The notes beneath the pieces were generated by a model that had not been told where the DNA came from, did no database searches, and saw only the letters and a program-made list of their open reading frames with translations. DNA of 64,000 nucleotides from Actinostola sp. cb2023 (taxonomy: Eukaryota > Cnidaria > Anthozoa > Actiniaria > Actinostolidae), in assembly GCA_033675265.1 (NCBI GenBank), contig JAUJYZ010000839.1, positions 1-64,000 on the forward strand, written 5' to 3'. This document shows positions 1-11,700 of the stretch, in pieces. The position numbers and the translations under genes were made by a program. Positions within the stretch are counted from its first letter, which is position 1. Each line of letters starts with the position of its first letter.

Positions 1-183
1 CAGGAAACACATTGTAAAAAGTCTTTTATCGAAAAATGAAATGCTTCTTTGAATTAGTTAGTATTATGGTCCCGTTGTTTACAGTGACAGCCAATGAAAA
101 CATTCGCACGCTTTGTCTCATGAATATTTATAAGTCATGAATATTTGATAAGGTTTGTGTATATTAAAGTGCGAGGTTTGTTC

Positions 184-539
184 GAAATTTTTGAATCTGT
201 ATTATTAATAAGAAATCATATGGTTTTATCTCGTGCAAATTTAGAATAAATTTGAACTCGTGGGTTTTTCAAAAAGCTCAAATTGCACTCGCCCGTAGCT
301 TTGAAAACCCACTCGTTCAAATTTATTCCAAATTGCACTCGAAACCATATGATTTCCTATACATGGAAACTGTCTTAATCTGATTGGCTATTTACATTGT
401 CTTTTGTTTTCTAGGCCAATCACAGAAAAGTATTTCAACTTTTTGCACTGGTGTTTCAACTTTTTTGCACTGGTGTTTCAAATAAATTGCACTGCTCTTA
501 ACCAATCAGCAGTGAGAAATTTTTGAATCTGTATTATTA
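184..539. mobile_element. Small palindromic element flanked by 24-bp direct repeats
   Basis: An identical 24-bp sequence occurs at 184-207 and 516-539. Between the copies is a foldback whose arms (about 212-280 and 290-356) pair, including CATATGG against CCATATG, followed by a CCAATCAG-containing tail. A related degenerate copy is at 3301-3487. No coding capacity is seen. The long flanking repeat is unusual for a target-site duplication. Confidence 0.5.
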
Positions 540-540
540 G

Positions 541-697
541 AGATGCAAAAGTACATGGCAGTGTGAGAAACCGAATGTAATGGCGCTGGTAACAACTCGC
601 AGTTCCGCGCGCAGAAATTTAAAACATAATGAATCATGTGACTTTATTGTAGAATTGTAGTCTTTTCATCCGGACAACCTTTTTGAGAATGACTGTA
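541..697. mobile_element. Truncated TA-flanked MITE (family of 45270 and 48397)
   Basis: This matches the right-hand two thirds of the full MITEs at 45270-45524 and 48397-48649 and ends in the same GAATGACTGTA terminus. The left end is missing, replaced by the flanking repeat of the preceding palindromic element. Non-coding. Confidence 0.6.
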
Positions 698-1076
698 TAA
701 ACGCTTCATTTCAGTATTCTAATGACAAGAAGTTGGGGAGATAAATGGGCACTTTCGTGCAATTTGACAGGACAGACTGTTTTTAATAATGAACACATCG
801 GTCAGTTTTGTCTTGATAGGACCCCAAATCGACATCTGCCACTAAGGTAATTCAGGCGTGGATCCAGACCGGTTAAAATTAGCAGTAATAAAGCTCTCTT
901 GAATGTATAATGTGTTCATAAAAACCTGTTAAAGGTACAAAAACGGCCGGTGGCGGCAAACGGGAAAAACGGTCATTCGGAAAAACGGTCAATGTGTTTT
1001 CCTGGGTCCCGCTCCTGTACGAAGTCCGCCGCACGTAACTAGAGCTGTCTTTACTTGATCAAATATCCGATATTAT

Positions 1077-2388
1077 GGCTGTTCCTCGGTGTTGCAGATC
1101 ACCAGATGACGTCATGATTCTTAATTCTTGCACATATTCTGTTGCATTTCTCGGTGTATTTCGGATTATATATAGTTTACTATATATGTTACTTTTGAGC
1201 GGTACTCTAGCTAGCTACAGTATTTAAAATATACTCTAAATGTGTCCACAGAATACATAGACATTGCGTTATTTGTCAATATTTATTGCATGGTACGTCA
1301 AGTTTCATGCTACGGAACTAATTCATAGAATTATTAAAACTAAAATAATAATTTTCTGTCAGTTTGTCGGTGCTGACAGTTTACTGACAGAATGTGTCAG
1401 TTTTGTCAGCGTGTCAGCGTGTCAGTGCAAGGCCGGATATCGTAGCTTGAAAATCTTGTCAGTTTGTCAGCTGACAGTTTACTGACAGAATGTGTCAGTT
1501 TGTCAGCGTGTCAGCGTGTCAGTGCAAGGCCGGATATCGTAGCTTGAAAATCTTGTCAGTTTGTCAGTGCTGACAGTTTTCTGACAGAATGTGTCAGTTT
1601 GTCAGCTGACAGTTTGCTGACAGAATGTGTCAGTTTGTCAGCGTGTCAGCGTGTCAGTGCAAGGCCGGATATCGTAGCTTGAAAATCTTGTCAGTTTGTC
1701 AGCTGACAGTTTACTGACAGAATGTGTCAGTTTGTCAGCGTGTCAGCGTGTCAGTGCAAGGCCGGATATCGTAGCTTGAAAATCTTGTCAGTTTGTCAGT
1801 GCTGACAGTTTTCTGACAGAATGTGTCAGTTTGTCAGCGTGTCAGCGTGTCAGTGCAAGGCCGGATATCGTAGCTTGAAAATCTTGTCAGTGCTGACAGT
1901 TTGCTGACAGAATCTGTCAGTTTGTCAGCTGACAGTTTACTGACAGAATGTGTCAGTTTGTCAGCGTGTCAGCGTGTCAGTGCAAGGCCGGATATCGTAG
2001 CTTGAAAATCTTGTCAGTTTGTCAGTGCTGACAGTTTGCTGACAGAATCTGTCAGTTTGTTGGTGCTGACAGTCTACTGACAGAATGTGTCAGTTTGTCA
2101 GCGTGTCAGTGCAAGGCCGGATATCGTAGCTTGAAAATCTTGTCAGTTTGTCGGTGCTGACAGTTTGCTGACAGAATCTGTCGGGGCTGACAGTTTACTG
2201 ACAGAATGTGTCAATTTGTCAGCGTGTCAGTGCAAGACATATCGTACCTTGAAAATTTGTCCATTTGTCACTGCCGTACCCATAGTAAACTATATATAAA
2301 TCCGATATACACCGAGAAATGCAACAGAATATGTGCAAGAATTAAGAATCATGACGTCATCTGGTGATCTGCAACACCGAGAAACAGC
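1077..2388. mobile_element. Foldback element copy 1 with TGACAG arrays
   Basis: Terminal inverted repeats of about 110 bp begin GGCTGTTCCTCGG and include the palindrome TGACGTCA (near 1105 and 2352). The interior is a tandem array of TGTCAG/CTGACAG words with a recurring GCAAGGCCGGATATCG block (1380-2270). It appears to keep only one full arm of the structure seen at 38388-41723. The flanks are similar but imperfect (CGATATTAT against TCGTATTAT), suggesting a decayed 9-bp duplication. The short open frame at 1264 is repeat-derived, not a gene. Confidence 0.75.
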
Positions 2389-2567
2389 TCGTATTATAGT
2401 TTCTCCCTAGCCTCGAGCTTTCTCTTCCAACCTTATAGACATCTTTATCAGTGGATATTTATATTTTTCTTTGTTAAATTGACTAACTCTACTGTGTCTT
2501 TTCTAGGGAAATAATATTCAACATGCTTAGTCAGTAAACTCAATTTGCATGTAGTATTTTATCCCTC

Positions 2568-2573
2568 TTTATT
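2568..2573 (-). promoter_or_regulatory. Putative polyadenylation signal of astacin gene A
   Basis: AATAAA on the minus strand, about 97 nt downstream of the inferred gene A stop codon at 2670-2672. This is a normal distance, but the motif is common in AT-rich DNA. Confidence 0.35.
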
Positions 2574-2669
2574 TGATTATATTTGTTCAAATATGTTCTA
2601 CAATAATTGTTGTTTGTTTTCGTTGCTAACATTTCTAATATCTTGGATATATATGTTACTTCGTGGTTG

Positions 2670-2789
2670 TCATGGTGTACTTGCTTCATGCAGCGGGAAG
2701 TTCTTTTCCCCATAAGTAGATGAAGGATGCAACTCTTTATTGTTGGTAAAAGTGCGTTCATTCCCGTTTACAGGATCAGTGACGATAAA
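2670..2789 (-). CDS. Gene A exon 10: C-terminal exon
   Basis: Acceptor TTTCAG. It encodes FIVTDPVNGNERTF, then HPSSTYG, to a TGA at 2670-2672. It is homologous to gene B FTINDPVNKQEVKF and KPSSTYG. VxDP followed by an aromatic is the usual last strand of a PLAT domain. Confidence 0.7.
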   Translation of the reverse strand, partial: FIVTDPVNGNERTFTNNKELHPSSTYGEKNFPLHEASTP

Positions 2790-5700
2790 CTGAAAGAAAC
2801 ACAAAAACGATATGAAGGATATAAAAGGTTAACGGGTTGTGTTTAGAAGTATAACCTTACCTTAGTTGGATACCATCCGGGCCCCGAACCGTGCGACCCA
2901 TACGGATTGATATCCCAGTAATCGTACCAAATCGTCTCGATACGCCATTTTACTGAAGGTATCGTCCCTGAAGCGATATTTTCAAATCGTCAAATGAATC
3001 TAATTGAATATCGTATAAATTACTCTCTCTAGTGTTTGATTTATAACTAATTTATTTTATGTTTACTTACGAACTGTTTTCAAAGAGATTCGTAGACCCA
3101 GCGTCGTCAAGATCCAGCTCAAACTCCGATGAAATGCGTTGAGTTCCATGAAGTTTCATGTAGATAAAGCAGTCAGTCCCTGATCCAGACCAGACGTTGT
3201 ACCAACTATCAGTCCTAGTCACAACCCTCACCTTGAAGTACCGGTCTGTACACATAAGAATATGAAATAAACGATCAAATGATGTAATTATAATATAATA
3301 AGTAGAGGGCGAGTGCAATTTTGATACTCTTTGAAAAAACACACTCGTGCAAATTATTTCCAAATTGAACTCGAACCCGTATGATTACCAATTTTCAAAT
3401 AATATTCATGAAAAAAAGTAATTTGCATTGCAGTGCAAATTACCTTTCAACTGCACTGCTCTTAGCCAATCAGAATCGATTTTTTTTCCTCGTGAATATT
3501 ATTATATCAATTAAATCAGTGAAAATCATGTACCTTGAAATAACTGAAAATAATTATTTGTACAGATGTTCTACAACACAACCCTCCCATAACACCACGT
3601 AAAATTGTTCAAAATAGACATAAAACATATATTATTATAGTTACTTACAGTTAGGGTTGGGGTTGCAACGGTACAGAGTGTTAACACGTTTGTAGTCCAA
3701 CAGTGACAACCTTGTATCATCGTTACCTAACTTGGAACACCTTGAAGATGAGATCGTGACGGAGGATGGAGATTTGGCAAACGCTGTCCCCTTGTAATGC
3801 AAAATAGAGTCACAGTCATAAGGAATGCCCAAATCTTTTCCTGGAAAAATTTTGAAATTATCTTCTGTGCCTGTAAAAGAAATGAAACCATACAGTAGCC
3901 AAATTTAAAAACGTATTTTTGAATCAGGTCAAGAAATTGATATGCAACTTACCTGGCTTGATATTATCCTTGTGAATTGTTATATAATTGTCTCTGTCAG
4001 AACGACACTGCTCATGAAGGAAGTCCAGAATATGCATCATCTCGTGTAATACTTTGCCTTTCTTTCCCGCACAACTACCAGACAGGTAACAGGACTGCTT
4101 GCCGTTTCCCTGATATCCCACAGCGGCATGACATCTGATATGGATCAGCAAATAAATAATTCAATTCTTTATTTATGGCGGCCATAACTGAAAATATGGT
4201 CGAATACATTGATAGCCCGATTTTCAGACGGTTCACGTATCAAACGCTGTCGCTTCTCCGTCTGATTGCCTATTGTTTGAATTTTGAATAATCAATTGAG
4301 ATATGCAAAGAATGAAATCGCTCGGAAAAAAACAATGATATCGATCGTAAAAAAAAACACTGAAAGGTAAACACTTCGGGGTTTTCTATCACACATGCAT
4401 GTGATTTAGTAATTTGTTTGTGATGTGAGTCACGCCGAAATATGTCTTGTAAATCTTTATACTCAAGATTATCGTACAGTTCCTGCTACATCGACCATTT
4501 GGAACAATAATATATATTTGCATCAAAGCATGCCTAACGAAGATGAGGAAATACTTGAAGATGTCTTCATCGTTACAAGAACTTGTTGAAAATTTAAGAA
4601 CATCAATAATAAACACAAATAGTCTTCAAATAAAGCGTATAAACAACGAGTCCTTGCCTATCGTGTTGCAGCGAAATTCTAGCTAGTGAACGAAGGGCGC
4701 CATCTGAAGTGATAAAGACTTACAAATACATATTTTCTTTCGATAAAGTTTTTGATTACTTATTTTTGCTCAGGAAAAAAGTTCTGGTATTCCAAAGACG
4801 ATACAAGCTTTTCGCATGCACACCCTTCTAATTCGTCCGCCATTTTTACACTGATTTCATGCATTATTTGCATACCTCACTGAGAATACTACAAGGCTCG
4901 CCTTGACTGGTCACAATTCAAACAATAGTAGAAAACAAGGGCAATCAGACGGGAATTGGGGAGGAAGCGACAACGTATGACACGTGAACCGTCTGAAAAA
5001 TCATGATAGTTGATGGACAGATATTATTGGTTGAATGTCGAATGATATGATGGAAGAATGATAGTGTGTATCGTTTTATAAGACACTAACCCGCTGCCAC
5101 TTTGAAAGGACACATAGTTGCTTTTTGAGACACGTGGTACAAATCGAATGCACGTCTTGGCATTGAAGACTTCAATTGCTCTTTGAAGGACTTCAGAATT
5201 AACTAACGAATCGAACGATTTTTTGTTATTTCATGATCATCACATGTGGAGTGGAGTGGAGTGGAGTGAAGTGAAGTGGAGTGGAGTGGAGTGGAGTGGA
5301 GTGGAGTGGAGTGGAGTGGAGTGGAGTGGAGTGGAGTGGAGTGGAGTGGAGTGGAGTGGAGTGGAGTGGAGTGGAGTGGAGTGGAGTGGAGTGGAGTGGA
5401 GTGGAGTGGAGTGGAGTGGAGTGGAGTGGAGTGGAGTGGAGTGGAGTGGAGTGGAGTGGAGTGGAGTGGAGTGGAGTGGAGTGGAGTGGAGTGGAGTGGA
5501 GTGGAGTGGAGTGGAGTGGAGTGGAGTGGAGTGGAGTGGAGTGGAGTGGAGTGGAGTGGAGTGGAGTGGAGTGGAGTGGAGTGGAGTGGAGTGGAGTGGA
5601 GTGGAGTGGAGTGGAGTGGAGTGGAGTGGAGTGGAGTGGAGTGGAGTGGAGTGGAGTGGAGTGGAGTGGAGTGGAGTGGAGTGGAGTGGAGTGGAGTGGA

Positions 5701-8700
5701 GTGGAGTGGAGTGGAGTGGAGTGGAGTGGAGTGGAGTGGAGTGGAGTGGAGTGGAGTGGAGTGGAGTGGAGTGGAGTGGAGTGGAGTGGAGTGGAGTGGA
5801 GTGGAGTGGAGACCCATCACTTTGAGTGTAAGGGATAGTGACAAGATAACACTTACCACTTTGTGTGTAAGGTATAGTGACAAGATAACACTAACCACTT
5901 TGCGTGTAAGGTAGATTGACAAGATAACACTTACCACTTTGAGTGTAAGGTATAGCGACAAGATAACACTTAGCACTTTGAGTGTAAGGAATAGTGACAA
6001 GATAACACTTACCACTTTGAGTGTAAGCTATAGTGATAAGATAACACTTACCACTTTGAGTGTAAGGTATATAGTGACAAGATAACACTTACCACTTTGT
6101 GTAAGGTATATAGTGACAAGATAACACTTACCACTTTGTGTAAGATATAGAGACGAGATAACACTTACCACTTTTAGTGTACTAAGGTATAGTGACAAGA
6201 TAACATTTACCACTTTGTGTAAGGTATAGTGACAAGATAACACTTACCACTAGTTGTGTGTAAGGTAGAGTAACAAGATAACACTTACCACTTTGCGTGT
6301 AAGGTAGATTGACAAGATAACACTTACCACTTTGAGTGTAAGGTATAGCGACAAGATAACACTTAGCACTTTGAGTGTAAGGAATAGTGACAAGATAACA
6401 CTTACCACTTTGAGTGTAAGCTATAGTGATAAGATAACACTTACCACTTTGAGTGTAAGGTATATAGTGACAAGATAACACTTACCACTTTGTGTAAGGT
6501 ATATAGTGACAAGATAACACTTACCACTTTGTGTAAGATATAGAGACGAGATAACACTTACCACTTTTAGTGTACTAAGGTATAGTGACAAGATAACATT
6601 TACCACTTTGTGTAAGGTATAGTGACAAGATAACACTTACCACTAATTGTGTGTAAGGTAGAGTAACAAGATAACACTTACCACTTTGAGTGTAAGGGAT
6701 AGTGACAAGATAACACTTACCACTTTGAGTGTAAGGTTTAGTAACAAGATAACACTTACCATTTTGTGTATGGTAGAGTGACAAGATAACACTTAGCACT
6801 TTGAGTGTAAGGATTAGTGACAAGATAACACTTAGCACTTTTAGTGTACTAAGGTATAGTGACAAGATAACATTTACCACTTTGTGTAAGGTATAGTGAC
6901 AATATAACACTTACCACTAATTGTGTGTAAGGTAGAGTGACAAGATAACACTTACCACTTTGAGTGTAAGCTATAGTGATAAGATAACACTTACCACTTT
7001 GAGTGTAAGGTATATAGTGACAAGATAACACTTACCACTTTGTGTAAGATATAGAGACGAGCTAACACTTACCACTTTTAGTGTACTAAGGTATAGTGAT
7101 AAGATAACATTTACCACTTTGTGTAAGGCATAGTGACAAGATAACACTTACCACTAATTGTGTGTAAGGTAGAGTAACAAGATAACACTTACCACTTTCA
7201 GTGTAAGGGATAGTGACAAGATAACACTTACCACTTTGTGTGTAAGTTATAGTGTCAAGATAACACTAACCACTTTGCGTGTAAGGTAGATTGACAAGAT
7301 AACACTTACCACTTTGAGTGTAAGGTATAGTGACAATATAACACTTACCACTTTGAGTGTAAGCTATAGTGATAAGATAAGACTTACCACTTTGAGTGTA
7401 AGGTATATAGTGACAAGATAACACTTACCACTTTGTGTAAGATATATAGTGACAAGATAACACTTACCACTTTGTGTAAGATATAGAGACGAGATAACAC
7501 TTACCACTTTTAGTGTACTAAGGTATAGTGACAAGATAACATTTACCACTTTGTGTAAGGTATAGTGACAAGATAACACTTACCACTAATTGTGTGTAAG
7601 GTAGAGTAACAAGATAACACTTACCACTTTGAGTGTAAGGGATAGTGACAAGATAACACTTACCACTTTGTGTGTAAGTTATAATGTCAAGATAACACTA
7701 ACCACTTTGCGTGTAAGGTATAGTGACAAGATAACACTTACCACTAATTGTGTGTAAGGTAGAGTAACAAGATAACACTTACCACTTTGAGTGTAAGGGA
7801 TAGTGACAAGATAACACTTACCACTTTGTGTGTAAGTTATAGTGTCAAGATAACACTAACCACTTTGCGTGTAAGGTAGATTGACAAGATAACACTTACC
7901 ACTTTGTGTAAGATATATAGTGACAAGATAACACTTACCACTTTGAGTGTAAGCTATAGTGATAAGATAAGACTTACCACTTTGAGTGTAAGGTATATAG
8001 TGACAAGATAACACTTACCACTTTGTGTAAGATATATAGTGACAAGATAACACTTACCACTTTGTGTAAGATATAGAGACGAGATAACACTTACCACTTT
8101 TAGTGTACTAAGGTATAGTGACAAGATAACATTTACCACTTTGTGTAAGGTATAGTGACAAGATAACACTTACCACTAATTGTGTGTAAGGTAGAGTGAC
8201 AAGATAACACTTACCACTTTGAGTGTAAGCTATAGTGATAAGATAACACTTACCACTTTGAGTGTAAGGTATATAGTGACAAGATAACACTTACCACTTT
8301 GTGTAAGATATAGAGACGAGCTAACACTTACCACTTTTAGTGTACTAAGGTATAGTGATAAGATAACATTTACCACTTTGTGTAAGGCATAGTGACAAGA
8401 TAACACTTACCACTAATTGTGTGTAAGGTAGAGTAACAAGATAACACTTACCACTTTCAGTGTAAGGGATAGTGACAAGATAACACTTACCACTTTGTGT
8501 GTAAGTTATAGTGTCAAGATAACACTAACCACTTTGCGTGTAAGGTAGATTGACAAGATAACACTTACCACTTTGAGTGTAAGGTATAGTGACAATATAA
8601 CACTTACCACTTTGAGTGTAAGCTATAGTGATAAGATAAGACTTACCACTTTGAGTGTAAGGTATATAGTGACAAGATAACACTTACCACTTTGTGTAAG

Positions 8701-11700
8701 ATATATAGTGACAAGATAACACTTACCACTTTGTGTAAGATATAGAGACGAGATAACACTTACCACTTTTAGTGTACTAAGGTATAGTGACAAGATAACA
8801 TTTACCACTTTGTGTAAGGTATAGTGACAAGATAACACTTACCACTAATTGTGTGTGTAAGGTAGAGTAACAAGATAACACTTACCACTTTGAGTGTAAG
8901 GGATAGTGACAAGATAACACTTACCACTTTGTGTGTAAGTTATAATGTCAAGATAACACTAACCACTTTGCGTGTAAGGTATAGTGACAAGATAACACTT
9001 ACCACTAATTGTGTGTAAGGTAGAGTAACAAGATAACACTTACCACTTTGAGTGTAAGGGATAGTGACAAGATAACACTTACCACTTTGTGTGTAAGTTA
9101 TAGTGTCAAGATAACACTAACCACTTTGCGTGTAAGGTAGATTGACAAGATAACACTTACCACTTTGTGTAAGATATATAGTGACAAGATAACACTTACC
9201 ACTTTGAGTGTAAGCTATAGTGATAAGATAAGACTTACCACTTTGAGTGTAAGGTATATAGTGACAAGATAACACTTACCACTTTGTGTAAGATATATAG
9301 TGACAAGATAACACTTACCACTTTGTGTAAGATATAGAGACGAGATAACACTTACCACTTTTAGTGTACTAAGGTATAGTGACAAGATAACATTTACCAC
9401 TTTGTGTAAGGTATAGTGACAAGATAACACTTACCACTAATTGTGTGTAAGGTAGAGTAACAAGATAACACTTACCACTTTGAGTGTAAGGGATAGTGAC
9501 AAGATAACACTTACCACTTTGTGTGTAAGTTTATAATGTCAAGATAACACTAACCACTTTGCGTGTAAGGTATAGTGACAAGATAACACTTACCACTAAT
9601 TGTGTGTAAGGTAGAGTAACAAGATAACACTTACCACTTTGAGTGTAAGGGATAGTGACAAGATAACACTTACCACTTTGTGTGTAAGTTATAGTGTCAA
9701 GATAACACTAACCACTTTGCGTGTAAGGTAGATTGACAAGATAACACTTACCACTTTGTGTAAGATATATAGTGACAAGATAACACTTACCACTTTGTGT
9801 AAGATATAGAGACGAGATAACACTAACCACTTTGTGTGTAAGGTAGAGTAACAAGATAACACTTACCACTAATTGTGTGTAAGGTAGAGTAACAAGATAA
9901 CACTTACCACTTTGAGTGTAAGGGATAGTGACAAGATAACACTTACCACTTTGTGTGTAAGTTATAGTGTCAAGATAACACTAACCACTTTGCGTGTAAG
10001 GTAGATTGACAAGATAACACTTACCACTTTGTGTAAGATATATAGTGACAAGATAACACTTACCACTTTGAGTGTAAGCTATAGTGATAAGATAAGACTT
10101 ACCACTTTGAGTGTAAGGTATATAGTGACAAGATAACACTTACCACTTTGTGTAAGATATATAGTGACAAGATAACACTTACCACTTTGTGTAAGATATA
10201 GAGACGAGATAACACTTACCACTTTTAGTGTACTAAGGTATAGTGACAAGATAACATTTACCACTTTGTGTAAGGTATAGTGACAAGATAACACTTACCA
10301 CTAATTGTGTGTAAGGTAGAGTAACAAGATAACACTTACCACTTTGAGTGTAAGGGATAGTGACAAGATAACACTTACCACTTTGTGTGTAAGTTATAAT
10401 GTCAAGATAACACTAACCACTTTGCGTGTAAGGTATAGTGACAAGATAACACTTACCACTAATTGTGTGTAAGGTAGAGTAACAAGATAACACTTACCAC
10501 TTTGAGTGTAAGGGATAGTGACAAGATAACACTTACCACTTTGTGTGTAAGTTATAGTGTCAAGATAACACTAACCACTTTGCGTGTAAGGTAGATTGAC
10601 AAGATAACACTTACCACTTTGTGTAAGATATATAGTGACAAGATAACACTTACCACTTTGAGTGTAAGCTATAGTGATAAGATAAGACTTACCACTTTGA
10701 GTGTAAGGTATATAGTGACAAGATAACACTTACCACTTTGTGTAAGATATATAGTGACAAGATAACACTTACCACTTTGTGTAAGATATAGAGACGAGAT
10801 AACACTTACCACTTTTAGTGTACTAAGGTATAGTGACAAGATAACATTTACCACTTTGTGTAAGGTATAGTGACAAGATAACACTTACCACTAATTGTGT
10901 GTAAGGTAGAGTAACAAGATAAAACACTTACCACTTTGAGTGTAAGGGATAGTGACAAGATAACACTTACCACTTTGTGTGTAAGTTATAATGTCAAGAT
11001 AACACTAACCACTTTGCGTGTAAGGTATAGTGACAAGATAACACTTACCACTAATTGTGTGTAAGGTAGAGTAACAAGATAACACTTACCACTTTGAGTG
11101 TAAGGGATAGTGACAAGATAACACTTACCACTTTGTGTGTAAGTTATAGTGTCAAGATAACACTAACCACTTTGCGTGTAAGGTAGATTGACAAGATAAC
11201 ACTTACCACTTTGTGTAAGATATATAGTGACAAGATAACACTTACCACTTTGTGTAAGATATAGAGACGAGATAACACTTACCACTTTTAGTGTACTAAG
11301 GTATAGTGACAAGATAACATTTACCACTTTGTGTAAGGTATAGTGACAAGATAACACTTACCACTAATTGTGTGTATGGTAGAGTGACAAGATAACACTT
11401 AGCACTTTGAGTGTAAGGAATAGTGACAAGATAACACTTAGCACTTTTAGTGTACTAAGGTATAGAGACGAGATAACACTTACCACTTTTAGTGTACTAA
11501 GGTTTAGTAACAAGATAACACTTACCACTTTGTGTATGGTAGAGTGACAAGATAACACTTAGCACTTTGAGTGTAAGGTATAGTAACCAGATAACACTTA
11601 CCACTTTGAGTGTAAGGTATAGTGACAAGATAACAGTTACCACTTTGAGTGTAAGGTATAGTGACAAGATAACACTTACCACTTTGAGTGTAAGATACAT

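Noticed and set aside
1264..1485. 73-codon frame shared with 39116 and 41154
   Set aside because: It lies in the inner arm of the foldback family and runs into the TGACAG array. Sequence identity between copies reflects the DNA repeat.
5203..6015. Long open frames of 185-270 codons over the GGAGT tract on both strands
   Set aside because: A pure pentamer leaves several frames free of stops by chance. The translations are only pentapeptide repeats and one frame crosses into the minisatellite.
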